A stretch of DNA of 63,302 nucleotides from Symbiodinium natans (GCA_905221605.1 CAJNDS010000091.1:267981-331282); one strand, 5' to 3'. Shown: positions 1-11,007, numbered from the stretch's first letter. The notes: generated from the letters alone by a model not told the origin. Numbers and translations: made by a program.

Positions 1-740
1 TATTTACGTAAAACCCCAAATTCACAAAACCATAAACCCTAAACCCTAAGCTCTTGGGCTTTCGGGGATTTAGGCTTTGGTTATGAATCCCAAGAGTCCA
101 AGCCTGCAACACACCCCACAGGAGCGGCTGATAGACAAGTTGAAGAGCCATGGGCTCTTAGGGCATACACGGTATACTACGTACAAGTAGGGTGTAGGGT
201 TTCGGGTTTAGGCCTTGGGGTTTAGGGTTTGGGGTTTAACTAGGGTGCTTCAAGGATCATGAGTACTTATCAGCATGGTTATAGATATGGATATCCTAAA
301 CATAGTTACCATACTTATAACCCTACTTTTAAGTGCTCATGAACCACCAAGTATATGGTTGTACAGGGGGTCTAGAGGGTCTCAGGGTTTATGGAGCTTG
401 TGGGGTTTCTCGGGCTTAGGTTTATAGGGTTAGAGGCTCCATGACTCTGTGGGTTTAGAGCTTATGAGATTTGGATAGCGCCTTCCCGGCCCAGATTAGG
501 CCTGGGGGTTGAGGGGTTCCAGGGCTTGTAGAGCTCACGGGTTTCAGGCTACTTTGTGCACCTGCAGAATAATTTTTAGACCATGATCATATTAAGTCTG
601 AAGCCCATCGCAAACAGATAGCCCCAAATGCCTTCGCCCAATCCGCAAAACATTCCTCAACACCCAGGATCCTAAATGCCCGAACCCTAAACCCTAAACC
701 CTATACATCCTGTACATCCTACATGCCTTAACCGCTTAAC

Positions 741-821
741 TGAAAGAATCCTGAAGCTGTGGAGCATTGCTGCGGGGCTTGGGGAATCTGGGAAACAAGG
801 GTTTGAGAGGGCTTGTGCTTC
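741..821 (-). CDS. Exon candidate, 27 codons
   Basis: An 81-base block in phase 0 from CCCAAAAG| to TCA|GTTAAG, starting EAQALSNPCFPDSPSPAAM. The + strand of the same island is open too (747-874, ILKLWSIAAGLGES...), with donor TCAG|GTGCCC. Which strand codes cannot be decided by eye. Minus is preferred because most other candidates are minus and because dinoflagellate genes tend to be clustered in one direction. Confidence 0.3.
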
Positions 822-1427
822 CTTTTGGGCGGATTATGTCCTGGTTCTACTGGCGGCAAGTTCGTTGTTTTCAGGTGCCCAACAAACGACAGGAAACCGC
901 TAACCTACGCCCTAAACCCTGATCCCTAAACCCTAAACCCTAAACCGTATACACCCCAAACCCTAATGCCAAACCGACCCTCCGGAAAATGCCAGCCAAG
1001 CGACGCACGTGTTGCGTAAAGGCTTCTTTGCTGCCATACCACTGAACAATACCTGCCTGTCGGCGCGGTTTAGGGTTTAGGGTTTAGGGTTTCGGGTTCA
1101 GGGTTTAGGGACTGTTTTGAATACTTCGTGAGCTCTCTACCTATTTTTTTTTTTGGGGGGGGGGGATTGGTTAGGCTATGTAACCAGGCCAATTATTTGG
1201 AGAGCTGCCCTCCGCAGAATTTCCCTGAGGTTCTTCTTGCCAAGCACTGACCTAAGGGCGCCTAACATGCTTTGGCGAAAGCCTCGCATGGGGGGTTCAC
1301 GATATTAAGGTTCCTGATTATCAGGGAATCCTACTCTTTGGGGTCTCTACTAGGGGTCCCTATATTTCGGAAACCCGTTATATACCCCCTAATACTACAC
1401 ATCCTTTTAACAGAACCCCAAGCTGTG

Positions 1428-1606
1428 TACTTGGAGGTTCATGGTACTTATTAACCAATTATAACTGTACTTAGAACCATATTAGGGCACTTAGGGGGCT
1501 GACAAGTGGGTCATCAGTACAGCTTTAATTGGTTAATAAGTACCCTGACCAAGTGGGCTGTAAGTACAGTTATAATTGGCTAAGAAGTACCCTGAACCTC
1601 CAAGTA
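1428..1606. mobile_element. Family A foldback element
   Basis: Ends TACTTGGAGGTTCATGG and ACCCTGAACCTCCAAGTA. The interior holds ACTGTACTTA and AAGTACAGTTATAATT arms, with an extra partial copy of the right arm (TAAGTACCCTGACC at about 1538-1552), so it is longer than the typical 145-150 bases. It is flanked on the right by degenerate CCCTAAA units. Confidence 0.6.
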
Positions 1607-1982
1607 CCCCTAAACCCTAATCCCTAATCCCTAAACCCTAATTAACCCCTAGGGTTACTAAGTTTCGGAAACCCATGCATCTGCGATGTTGGGGGGTGTA
1701 CTTTGTCAGAGCGTCGCTTGAGGCATCCTTTGGGATGCTGCCCCCCTTAGACTAGCAGCTCCTTAATCGGGATTATCGTAGGGTTTGTTAGGGTGGTTTA
1801 GGGTTTAGGGTTTAGGGTTTAGGGTTTAGGGTTTAGGGTTTGGGGTGCTAGAATCCCTACGAAGGACTGTTCGTATAAGGGGAACATCCCAAGGCATCCT
1901 GGTCAAGATGCCTTGTGCATCGCCGATGACCCTCTTTACCTACAGCTATAGGATTCTCCTAAGGGAGGGAGACTCAAAGGGG

Positions 1983-2109
1983 GGTTTAGGGTTTAGGGTT
2001 TAGGGTTTAGGGTTTAGGGTTTAGGTTTAGGGTTTAGGGTTTAGGGTTTAGGGTTTAGGGTTTAGGGTTTAGGGTTTAGGGTTTAGGGTTTAGGGTTTAG
2101 GGTTTAGGG
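1983..2109 (+). repeat. Telomere array, about 18 units (G-rich)
   Basis: TTTAGGG units with one six-base unit (TTTAGG) near 2028. The preceding array at 1795-1845 (7 units) is separated by 140 bases of unique sequence. Confidence 0.95.
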
Positions 2110-2394
2110 GCCCGGAGGCTAGTCACTTGTTGTCCTATGACAGTGACATGGAATGGGGTACCCGGAACACCCGAAGCGCAGATGGCATGCACCTCTAACC
2201 CTAGACCCTACACCCTATATTTCCTACTTAGTTTGGACGTCAACTGTTACTTGTAGACTCCTCATGCTCTACTGCAACACCCGGCACTGGGTCACGAGCC
2301 CAAAATCAGATTTAGGGTTTAGGGCCTTAGCCCCTAGACCCGAAACCCTAGAACCCTAAACCCTAAACCCCAAGCCCTGTGTAAACCATAGGGT

Positions 2395-2436
2395 TTAGGC
2401 AGCAAGGACCAGGGGCTTCGGTCCAAGCATTGCATA
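2395..2436 (-). CDS. Exon candidate following foldback element
   Basis: Directly after the element's CCTCCAAG| end the frame continues in phase 0 as YAMLGPKPLVLAA and stops at a TAA supplied by a TTTAGGG repeat on the + strand. It could instead end at CTG|GTCCTT as an internal exon. Its value is that the element's removal restores one open frame of 36 codons with 2635-2703. Confidence 0.35.
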   Translation of the reverse strand, partial: YAMLGPKPLVLAA

Positions 2437-2634
2437 CTTGGAGGTTTATGGTACTTAGTAACCCAATTATGACTGTACTTATAACCAAATAATCACAACC
2501 CAACTATAACCCTAGTGGGTACTTAAGGGGCACATAAGTGGGTTATAACTACACTTCTAATCGGGTTATAAGTACCCTAAACCCTAAACCCTAAACCCTA
2601 AACCCTAAACCCTAAACCCTAAAGTACCCTGAAC
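2437..2634. mobile_element. Family A foldback element, interrupted by telomere array
   Basis: A palindromic element with ends CTTGGAGGTTTATGG and CCCTGAACCTCCAAG and a centre reading GGGTACTTAAGGGGCAC. It carries an insertion at 2579-2622 of CCCTAAA units, bracketed by AGTACCCT at 2571-2578 and 2623-2630. In minus-strand sense it has a GAG|GTTCAG donor and a CCTCCAAG| acceptor, and the flanking frames join in phase. It is best described as an introner-like MITE. No transposase is encoded. Confidence 0.6.
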
Positions 2635-2703
2635 CTCCAAGCAGACCGACTGTTGCCATCCAGCCGCGTGGATGAAGTCCCGGTCAAACTCGCTTCGGCA
2701 GTC
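2635..2703 (-). CDS. Exon candidate ending at foldback-element donor
   Basis: Twenty-three codons in phase 0 encode DCRSEFDRDFIHAAGW followed by seven more residues ending CLE. The acceptor is GGGGCCAG|. The exon ends TGCTTGGAG|GTTCAG, where the GTTCAG is the terminal inverted repeat of the family A element at 2437-2634. The frame resumes in phase on the other side of the element (2395-2436). No known family was recognised. Confidence 0.45.
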
Positions 2704-2923
2704 CTGGCCCCGCAGGGCTTGGGATTTTAAGGGGTTTAGGGTTTAGGGTTTAGGGTTTAGGGTTTAGGGTTTAAGGTTTAGGGTTTAGAGTTTAGGGGTT
2801 AGGGTTCAGGGTTTTGTTTTGTTTCTTTAAGGAGGGCTTTTAGGGTTTGAGGGTTTAGGAGTTGAAGGTTTTGGGGCTTGATGTTTGGGGTTTGCAGGGC
2901 TTGAGGTTTAGGAGGTGATGTCT

Positions 2924-3068
2924 TACTTGGAGGTTCATGGTACTTAGTAACCGAATGATGACTGCACTTATGTCACAAACATAACCCCAATAAGGGTACT
3001 TAAGGGGCTTATGAGTGGGTTATGACTACACTTGTAATTGGGTTATAAGTACCCTGAACCTCCAAGTA
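2924..3068. mobile_element. Family A foldback element, near consensus
   Basis: A compact 145-base copy: TACTTGGAGGTTCATGG at the left, a central GGGTACTTAAGGGGCTTAT, and ACCCTGAACCTCCAAGTA at the right. It is bordered by TA on both sides and by telomere-like units on the right. A useful reference copy. Confidence 0.65.
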
Positions 3069-4448
3069 GGGTTTAGGAACTGAGGAGATGTTGTAACTCC
3101 TTTGATGATTGGCTGACTTAGGGTTTAGGGTAGTTTATGGCTTAGGGTTTGGGGTTTGGAGGGTTTGGGGGTTTAGGGTGGGAGGGGGGGGGGGTTCGGG
3201 CTAAGGGGCTGCCGTTTAGGTCGGGCTTGGGTTGGTGCAGAGGTGGTTGTAAGGGCACGAACGCGCCGGGCTTCAAAAAGCACCACAGGCTTTGGGCTTC
3301 TAGGGTTTAGGCTTGTTCTGGGCATGAGGAAAAGTAGTGAGCTGTTGAAAATAGCTAAACGAGCTTCAGGAGTAATGCTCGATGCATGTAGCTGCGGGGT
3401 TCTGGAACACTTTATACATCTGCGCACGAGGAAATTCCGAAACACACCACCTTGCCACTCCCCCAAACCCTAAACCCTAAACCTTAAACCCTAAAGCCTA
3501 ACCCCTAATCCCTAAACCCTAAACCCCTATTCGAATCCTTAATAAGGACTGATCGTATAATGGGGGGACATCCCAGCTTGAGCTGTTGAAGTCGAGATGC
3601 CGCATGTTCCACATCAAAGGTCTCCAGGTCGTTCAGCAACTTGTGCTTGTTCAACGTCTCCTGGGGTTTAGGGTTTAGGGTTTAGGGTTTAGGGTTTAGG
3701 GTTTAGGGTTTAGGGTTGAGGGTTTAGGGTTTAGGGTTTAGGGTTTAGGGGGTAGCTTCACGGTCCCCTTGGTATGGGCTCTTAAACGGGGACCCCATAT
3801 ATACCCCTTATATACCCTATACAACCCAAGGGCCTCTAGCATCAGAACCCTTTAAAGGAAGTAAGGGGCCAGATTAAGGGCCAATGTAACTACCCTTAGA
3901 AAAGAAGGGTCCAGGAAAAGAAGGTGAAGGCCCCCCCCCCCCCACCCCCCAAGACTCGGAACATTCCTGTGGAGTCAACCCCATTTCCAAGGCCATCGCC
4001 ACCCCAGGGGTTTAGAGCTTAGGCTTTAGGGTAACCTAATCCCCCCGCCAAGGGTTTAGGGTTTAGGGTTAAGGGTTTTAGGGCTTCAGAAGTGCCGCAA
4101 AGCTCAACACTCCCCACTCTTGCTGCGGTTGAAAGCCTCTGGTTTTCGGGTTTCTGAGGTTGCCCTGAACCTGAACCCTGAACCCTGAACCCTGAGCCCT
4201 AAACCCAAAACCCTAAACCATGAACCTTACCACCTGAGACCTAAACACGAAACCCTAAACCCTGAACCTTACATCCTGAGCCCTAAACCCTAAACCCTAA
4301 ATCCTAAACCCTAAACCCTAAACCCTACACCAGGCCTGGCGAAGGCGATGCCAAGCTCGGATCCCGGCGAGCATGCCCAGGCAGTAGCCCATCTGAGTTT
4401 AGGTTTTAGGTTTTAGGGTTTAGGGTTTAGGGATAGGGTTTGAGGGCT

Positions 4449-4548
4449 GAGGGGTTGAGGGGTTGAGGGGTTGAGGGGTTGAGGGCTTGAGGGGTTGAGG
4501 GGTTGAGGGGTTGAGGGCTTGAGGGGTTGAGGGGTTGAGGGGTTGAGA
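4449..4548 (+). repeat. GGGGTTGA octamer array with higher-order spacing
   Basis: Twelve octamers, GGGGTTGA, in which the fifth (4483-4490) and ninth (4515-4522) are GGGCTTGA. The array is flanked by degenerate TTTAGGG, so it is probably a derived telomere variant. Confidence 0.9.
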
Positions 4549-4603
4549 GGGCAGGGGTTTAGGGTTTAGGGGGTTAGGGATGACGGGACTTCCTCAATGG
4601 TAA

Positions 4604-4700
4604 CAAGGGCGGAATGCAGAAGGCCATGTGCGCACCGAAGACCATGTACCCAGATAAGGAAGCGCTCAACACGACGTTCTTAAAGCGCTTAGGGTTTCGG
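4604..4700 (+). CDS. Coding-like island, boundaries unknown
   Basis: The + frame contains LNGNKGGMQKAMCAPKTMY and then PDKEALNTTFLKRLGF, with AAG- and GC-rich codon choice typical of an expressed exon. The minus strand of the same island is also open (SGYMVFGAHMAFCIPPLL), so the strand is undecided. No clear splice pair was found on +; a GA donor after GATAAG is possible. Confidence 0.25.
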
Positions 4701-4910
4701 AGCTAGGGCTTAGGTGGTTCCCCCTTATAGTAACAGTTCTTATTAGTGATTCTAGAACCCCCCCTACGTATTGTAATCCCTATTTAAGGACTGTTAGAAG
4801 AAGGGTGGTGGGCTCGGGTGTGTAGGTGGTTCAGGTTGGGTTTAGGGCTTAGGCTCTTCGGGTGCCTCCAACGGGGCTCTACATGGTTTAGGAATCTCGC
4901 AACCCTACAC

Positions 4911-5007
4911 CTGTGGTCCGCCAAGGCACATATTGCATGTTGCTGCCCATCTTCCTGAGGCGGAGGACGTGGTGGACCAAAGCACCAGCGGAGTTGGCCT
5001 CGGCTTG
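4911..5007 (-). CDS. Exon candidate with both splice consensuses
   Basis: A 97-base block between GACATCAG| and CACAG|GTGTAGG, open in phase 0 for 32 codons plus one base. It starts QAEANSAGALVHHVLRLRK and has a mixed basic/hydrophobic helix-like composition with GC-rich third positions. The donor is followed directly by telomeric repeat units. The + strand is also open (CMLLPIFLRRRTWW), but without equally good sites. Function unknown. Confidence 0.4.
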
Positions 5008-5289
5008 CTGATGTCAGCTTGCTTTAGGATTTAGCCCTAACCAACCCCATAAAGGGCCCCTTTTCTAAGGGGTTACAGGGTATAATTGCCCATGCAGGTA
5101 CTGATAAGCCCTAAACCAGGGGGGACTAGAGGATTGAGCTTCAACCCTGTTTAGGGTCTAGGGCTTAGGGTTTAGGGTTTATAGGGTTTAGGGTTTAGGG
5201 TTTAGGGATACTGCGTGGAATGCCTCAGCCAGGAAGAAACCCCCAGTCGCAGACCATGGGGTTTGCCCAGGCCTCCCAAACAATGTACG

Positions 5290-6110
5290 AGTATGTTTGT
5301 TCGTTGGTTGGGCTGGGGGATAAAAAACAGATGTAGTACCAGTAGTACCTTTAGTTTGCTTTCTTTTGTTGGTAGGGCTTGGGGTTCAAGATGCATGTAT
5401 GTCACTTTTGGGGCTTGGGGTTTAAATCAATGTAGTGTTTTCTGATTTATGTATGTAGTTATTTGTTTCTGTGTGTTTTTTTTGGGGAAGCGCGGTGGCA
5501 AGGGGGTCTCAAAAATCGTAGTTGTTCTTGTTTTGTGTTCGTACGTGGGGCTTAGGGTTTAAAATGGATGCAGGTTTGTTTTTTGTTGGTGGGGCTTGGG
5601 GTTTACATTACAATGGATGTAGTGTTGCCATGTCTTTTTTCTTGGCTGGGCTTGGGGTTTGAAGTGCGTGTAGTGTGTGTTTTTTTGTTGGTTGGGCTTG
5701 GGGTTTATACAATTTTAGTTTGCTTTTGTTTTTGTTTGGGCTTCTTGGGTCTTAAAAATGTCTGTCTGTTTTCGCTGGTTGGGTTTGAAGTATTTCTGGT
5801 GTTCTTGTTGGTTGGGCTTAGGATGTACTGATTCCTTTCTGTAGGGCGGGCTTGGGGTTTAAAGATGTAGCAAGCTTGAGGTTTAAACAAGTTGCAGTGT
5901 GTGTAGTTGCTTGTTGGGCTTGGGGGTTAAAATGTCTTTGATGTATCTTTGAACGGTTGGGCTTGGGGCTTAACAATGTAATGTCTTTTGGCACGGTTTA
6001 GATTTTCACATACATGTTGCGTTTTTTGTTGGTTGAGGTCGGGGTTTTTAATACCTGAAGTGTTCCTTTTACGGGCTCGGGGCTTAGAGTTTGGGGTTTA
6101 CGGTGTCGGG
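5290..6110 (+). repeat. Diverged T/G-rich minisatellite
   Basis: About fourteen diverged repeats built on TTTTGTTGGTTGGGCTTGGG followed by GTTTAAAATGTAGTG-like sequence, with a spacing of roughly 35-65 bases. The + strand is strongly T+G skewed for 800 bases. Open frames here (VGLGVY, FLLVGLG strings) are by-products of the repeat. Confidence 0.75.
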
Positions 6111-6277
6111 CTGTTGTGCGCGTGTGTGTGCGTGTGTGTTTTATTGTTTTCTGGGGGTTTGGGGGGGGGGGGGGGGGTTGGGAGAACCGACGGAACCGAA
6201 TTCTATAGTAAGGAAGGAATCAACCATGAGAAATAAGGCACCCCAAAAAAACAAGCTATTGCCCATGTCTCCTAAAC

Positions 6278-6338
6278 TAGCATCAGGATGAACCAGGTCT
6301 TCTCCAAAATCATGCTTAACTGTCGCGAGAACTCTTGC
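6278..6338 (-). CDS. Exon candidate ARVLATVKHDFGEDLV
   Basis: After a GGATTTCCAG| acceptor the minus strand reads ARVLATVKHDFGEDLVHPDA and reaches a GCTA|GTTTAG donor. The frame stays open for about 35 further codons to the poly-G tract, so the 3' boundary is uncertain; a GC donor ten codons on is another option. Composition looks like a soluble protein. No family recognised. Confidence 0.35.
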
Positions 6339-6499
6339 CTGGAAATCCTAAGCCGCAAAACCCTAAACCCTAAACCCTAAACCCCAAACCCTAAACCTTA
6401 AACCTAAGCCCTAACCCCTAAACCCTAAATCCCAAACCTTAATATCGAACTCTTACCTATAAGCCTAATCCCTATAAGATAAGCCTAATCCCTAGAAGT

Positions 6500-6544
6500 A
6501 CCCTCTACACTTATAATTGGGTTATAAGTACCCTGAACCTCCAA
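6500..6544. mobile_element. Family A solo right arm
   Basis: Only the right arm is present: ACACTTATAATTGGGTTATAA followed by GTACCCTGAACCTCCAA. The left half is missing and the fragment abuts CCCTAA-rich degenerate sequence. Confidence 0.5.
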
Positions 6545-9500
6545 TTTTCGCAAACACGAGACCAATCCCAAGTCTCCTTCTGTAGGGCTTAGGGTTTAGG
6601 ACCCTGAACCCCTAAACCCTAGACCCTAAACCCTAAACCCGAAACCCTAAACCCTGAACCCTGGCCAAGGCACGTAAAACAGCCAGCACAAGACTTGCTC
6701 GATGAAGAGTGGGTGCAGGTTGATCCTGGGACGGCTTTAGGGACGGCTTCCCTGAAGCTTAGACCCTCAACCCTAAACCCTAAGCCCTAAGCCCTATATG
6801 CCCTAAGACCTAAACCCCCGAAGAAGCATGAAAATGCCTATGAAATAGAACGCATGCCCTAAACCCAAAACCCCTCAAACCCATAACCGAATGCCCTGCA
6901 AGCAGCGCTTACGGTAGGTTACTGCTAAGGGTGCTTTAGGGCTTAGGATTTAGGGTTTAGGGTTGCTCAGCCCCAAAGCCGTAAGCCCCGAAGCCCGACA
7001 GCCTAAGTAACCTTTGAGCCCCAAAACTCATATTCCCTAATGCCAGAAATCCACCAGCCAACCCAGAAGCCCAACCCCCCCCATTCAAGCCCTAAACCCT
7101 AAACCCTAAAGCCTAAACGGCAATCACCCAAACGAAAATGCAGCTGAGCATCTTTCCTGTCGGGTTGGCCATCTTATACGCTGCTAGTTCGAACACACAC
7201 CTGGGGAGGGAGGGTCCCAAACCTAAAACCCTCAACCCTCAACTCTAAACCCTCCTCAACCCTCAAATCTAAGTCCAAAAACCCTGAACCTTAAAGTTGG
7301 GTCAGACTGGTTTAGTATGTAGGGTCTCCAGTTTCATAGAGACACTGGTTGGCTTCATGAGAAGCTCTGCAAATTGACACTTGCAGAGTCTTTTGCAGGA
7401 CCCTAAACCCTAAACCCTAACCCCAACTCCCGAAAGGTCGTCGCTGGGCGTGAGGAGGGGAGTTGCAGGGTCGAGCAGAATACGCATATGAAGCTTCCCC
7501 AGTAAAATACACTTCTGGTACCATTACTATGACCGAGATGGAGACGCCAACACCCCTTCGTTAGTATGGCTTGTGGACGCATGCTTGCCAGACACTCCAC
7601 CCCACACCTCACACCCCACGCCCCACGCCCTACACACTACACCCTACACCCTACACCCTAAACCCTAAACCCTAAACCCTAAACCCTAAACCCTTGATTT
7701 CAGGAACATTCCGTCAATCATGCTGGGACCCCTAAGCCGACTCACGGAGTAATCCTGCATTCAGTCTCCACTCCGGAGTCAATTCTCAGCCCTACACGCC
7801 ACCTTAAACATCCCAATTTAGGGTTTAGGGTTTAGGGTTTAGGGTTTAGGGTTAAGGGTTTAGGGTTAAGGGTTTAGGGTACTACCATTTTTGTAGGTTG
7901 CCTAAGAATGCTCGAAGGGGGTATTGTTATCATAGCCTAGACAAATGTACATAGGTTTTGGGTTGCTATGTCAACCCAAAACCCGAAGCTTCAACCCTCT
8001 GCGCGTGGGCCAGGGCACCAGAGACGAGAGAGGTAGGGCGGACTCCAAAGCACACGCAGCTCTTTTGAGACTTTCCTTAACATGAAGGGGTTTAGGGTTT
8101 AGGGTTCGGGCTTCGGGTTTAGGGAAGCACGGGTGAGTCGTTGAGTTCAGGGTCTACAGGATCGGTACGGTTCAAGATTACGGATTTGGGGGCTCAAACT
8201 CAGGGTTAGGGTTAAGGGCTTTTGAGGGTGTGGACGGGTGTGATGTGGCACTTTTCCTACCATGCTCCTCCCAACCCCCAGCCGCCTTCATACCCTAACA
8301 CCCTAAACCTTACCACCGTGACTCCCTCCACCCCACTACAGAATCCACCTGCTTGAGGCTCTTGAAGGAAAATTCCTAAACCCTAAACTCTAAGACATAA
8401 ACCCTAAACCCTAAACCCTAAACCCTAAACCCTAAACCCTAAACCCTAAACCACCCGTAGTCTGCACGACTGGTGCGTCGGACTGGGGAAGTAGGGGCCT
8501 TGGGGTCTCAGCTTCGGATCGCTAGCAAGAGGTTCTGGCGCTTCAGCTTCAGGGCTTACGGCTTAGGGCTTAGGGCTTAGGGTTTAGGGTTTGGGGTTTA
8601 GGGTTTAGGATTTAGGGTTTAGGGGACATTGAACCCCCCCCCATACTCGATGAAAGTTGTATCGTATTCACTCCATTCACTGCCCAACTCCCCCTCAGCC
8701 CCTAAGATATTGGATGAGAGTTCGCGCCGGAACAGCACTATCCTGGCAAAAAAACCCTATACCCTAAACCCTAAACCCTAAACCCTGAACTCAGGGTATC
8801 GTGGCCGAGGGGCAGAAAGCCACCCAGTCCATAGATTCCGCGTTCCATGAGTGCGGGATCTGTCTGGTGGATGCTGACCTGACCGGTTTGACTTCCAAGC
8901 CGTAAATCCTAAACCCTAAACCCTAAACCCCAAACCCTAAACCCTAAACCCTAAACCCCAAAACCTAAAATCGTAAAGCCAAAGCCCGAGGCCCGAGGTC
9001 CCATTTCCATTCGGCTGGCAGGGAAGTCTTGGGGTGTTCATTGCAGGCCGCCTAAGGATGCACACCAGCTAGGGTTTAGGGTTTAGGGTTTAGGGTTTAG
9101 GGTTTAGGGTCTAGGGTCTAGGGTCTTAGGGCTTTAAGCCTCAACCCCAAACCCCAACCCCAAACCCTAAACCCCAAACCCTAAACCCTAAACCCTAAAC
9201 CCCACTTCGTGATTTAGGACGCTAGAGCCCAAGTTCAGTCTGCCAAGATGCGGCTCACCCTGCGAGTATCCAGCAAAACCTGCGGCCTTAGCCTTCGGAT
9301 TGCGTTTCGCGCCTAATCCCCCAAACCCTAAACCCTAAAGCCCAATTAAATCCAATTTAAAGCGTTAAACCCTGAACCTGAGACCCTAACCCCCCAAACC
9401 AAATTAAGCCTTGAGCCCTAAACCCCTAACCCTAAACCCCTAACCCTAAACCCCAAACCCTAAACCCCAAACCCTAAACCCCAAACCCAAAACGGAGAGG

Positions 9501-9594
9501 GCCGCACTTCCAGCGCCACGATTGTCCTGCTGCACATCGGCAACGAGCGATGTGTCCAGGCAGCGGCGGCCGTAGCTCAGTCTGCAGCATGCAA

Positions 9595-9740
9595 CCCTAA
9601 AGCCTAAACCCTAAACCCTAAACCCTAAACCCTAAACCCTAAACCCTGAACCCTAAACCCTAAACCCTAAACCCTAAACCCTAAACCCTAAACCCTAAAC
9701 CCTAAACCCTAAACCCTAAACCCTAAACCCTAAACCCTAC
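9595..9740 (-). repeat. Telomere array, about 20 units (C-rich)
   Basis: CCCTAAA units with one CCCTGAA near 9646. The array ends at CCCTAC, which on the minus strand forms the GTAGGG of the donor for the candidate exon 9741-9825. Confidence 0.95.
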
Positions 9741-9825
9741 CAAACAAGCTCTCCATCTCGTACGTTGCGAAGTGGTCATTCACCTTTGGCAGAATGTGGT
9801 TCCAGCGGCAGCGTGAGTCGTACAT
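9741..9825 (-). CDS. Exon candidate, possibly first exon
   Basis: The minus frame from the ATG at 9825 reads MYDSRCRWNHILPK, then VNDHFATYEMESLF, and reaches a TTTG|GTAGGG donor at the edge of a 20-unit CCCTAAA array. An internal acceptor GCCAAAG|GTG would instead start the exon at 9783. An in-frame TGA immediately precedes the ATG, consistent with a start. Third positions are nearly 80 percent GC. The opposite strand is open for about 80 codons and could be a competitor. Confidence 0.4.
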
Positions 9826-10508
9826 TCAGACAATGCTCACAAATGAACCCCAAAAAAGGCTGCTGAAGGTAGCTGCCAACCCAGATCTGTCAAGCACCGA
9901 CAAACGCGGATCTGTTCGAAAACAGAGCCCCTCGTCTCTAGCCAAGCATTCCTTGCATAGGTTTGTGTTTGCGGTACCCATACCTTTAGGCTAGTTTTTT
10001 TGGCCAGCCAAATCTGTTCCGTACCCATGGGAGCATGGAAGATGGCAGCCCATTCGGCACCCTAAACCCCAAAACCCACCAACCAACGCCCCACAGAACC
10101 CACGATTGTAACCCAGACCGACAACCTCTGTAAAACCTAAACCCTCAAACCTCAATCAACCCTGTAAACCCGATAAACCCTGAACCCGGAAACCCTGAAA
10201 CCCGATCAGAGGCCTATGTGGCAACCCTAAGCGGGCAGACTGCCCTAAACCCTAAACCCTGAACCCTAAACCCTAAACCCTACACCCTAAAGTGCGGCCA
10301 CGGCGCCACATCCAAGAAGCACGTGTCCGCCGCGCTGCAAGCATCGGGGAGGTGGATTGAGACCCAAAGTCCTGTGTTTTCCCCCTGGGTCTTAGTAGGG
10401 TTTAGGGTTTAGGGTTTAGGGTTTAGGGTTTAGGGTTTAGGTTTTAGGTTTTAGGTTTTAGGGTTTAGGTTTTAGGGATTAGGCATCGGGGTGTGCGGTT
10501 TAGGGCTG

Positions 10509-10596
10509 AGGGAATGAGGGAATAAAAAGGGCCAAACATGCACCCTTTCAAGGGTTTTTACAGGGTACCTCGTTCCCTCATTCCCTACCAAGAACC
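10509..10596. mobile_element. Family G foldback element
   Basis: GGGAATGAGGGAATAAAAAGGG at the left pairs with CCCTTTCAAGGG...GTTCCCTCATTCCC at the right. A second, half-length copy with the same outer flank (CTGGTTCTT..GGGAATGAGGGAA.GAGGTACC) is at 14350-14386. Confidence 0.5.
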
Positions 10597-11005
10597 AGCC
10601 AGTTTTTGCAGGGCTCATGTGGGTTTTTGTTGCTTGCGGGTCGTTCAAGTTTTTGGGGTGCCCCTTTACCCCAAACCCTAAAACCTGAACCCTGAACCCT
10701 AAACCCTAAAACAATTTCTAATCCTAAACCCGTCGGACGGTAGGAGGGGCGGGGGGTCTCCTGCGATGTTTCAGGCAGTGGTGTGGACTTTGGGCGTCTT
10801 AGCTCTAAACCCCAAACCCCAAAGACCGAAACCCCAAACCCCGAACCCTAAATCCGAAACCCCCCACCCCAAACCCTAAACCCCAAACCCTAAACCCTCA
10901 ACCCTCTAAACCCCAACACATGTGTGGCCGTAGCCAGAAAAAAAAAAGCAAATCAAAGGGTCCAATGATAAGGCCCAACTCTCCGAGAAGCAGCACCTCA
11001 TTGTC

Positions 11006-11007
<2 letters not shown>

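Larger units (their letters stand above)
1..5160. other. Region overview: dense arrays and family A elements
   Basis: Besides the entries above: short arrays at 1070-1112 (G), 1606-1640 (C), 2730-2815 (G), 3465-3525 (C), 3664-3751 (G) and 4275-4330 (C). Islands at 122-171 (+ frame ERLIDKLKSHGLLG after CCCCACAG|), 3310-3470 (+ frame MRKSSELLKIAKRASG) and 2110-2156 look coding-like on one or both strands but lack enough support to be called. Confidence 0.6.

Noticed and set aside
5202-6291. Hydrophobic open frames with VGLGVY/FLLVGLG repeats
   Set aside because: They are products of the T/G-rich minisatellite, with no splice or codon-use support.
9566-9592. tRNA-like 5' end (GGCCGTAGCTCAGTCTGC)
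   Set aside because: It resembles an A box, but no anticodon stem, B box or acceptor pairing follows; the sequence goes straight into CCCTAAA units.
9736-9994. + strand open region (about 80 codons, KWSFTFGRMWFQRQRESY) as the coding strand
   Set aside because: It has a plausible AAG|GTAGCT donor, but the minus frame MYDSRCRWNHILPK has better third-position bias and a donor at the array edge. Not excluded, only less likely.
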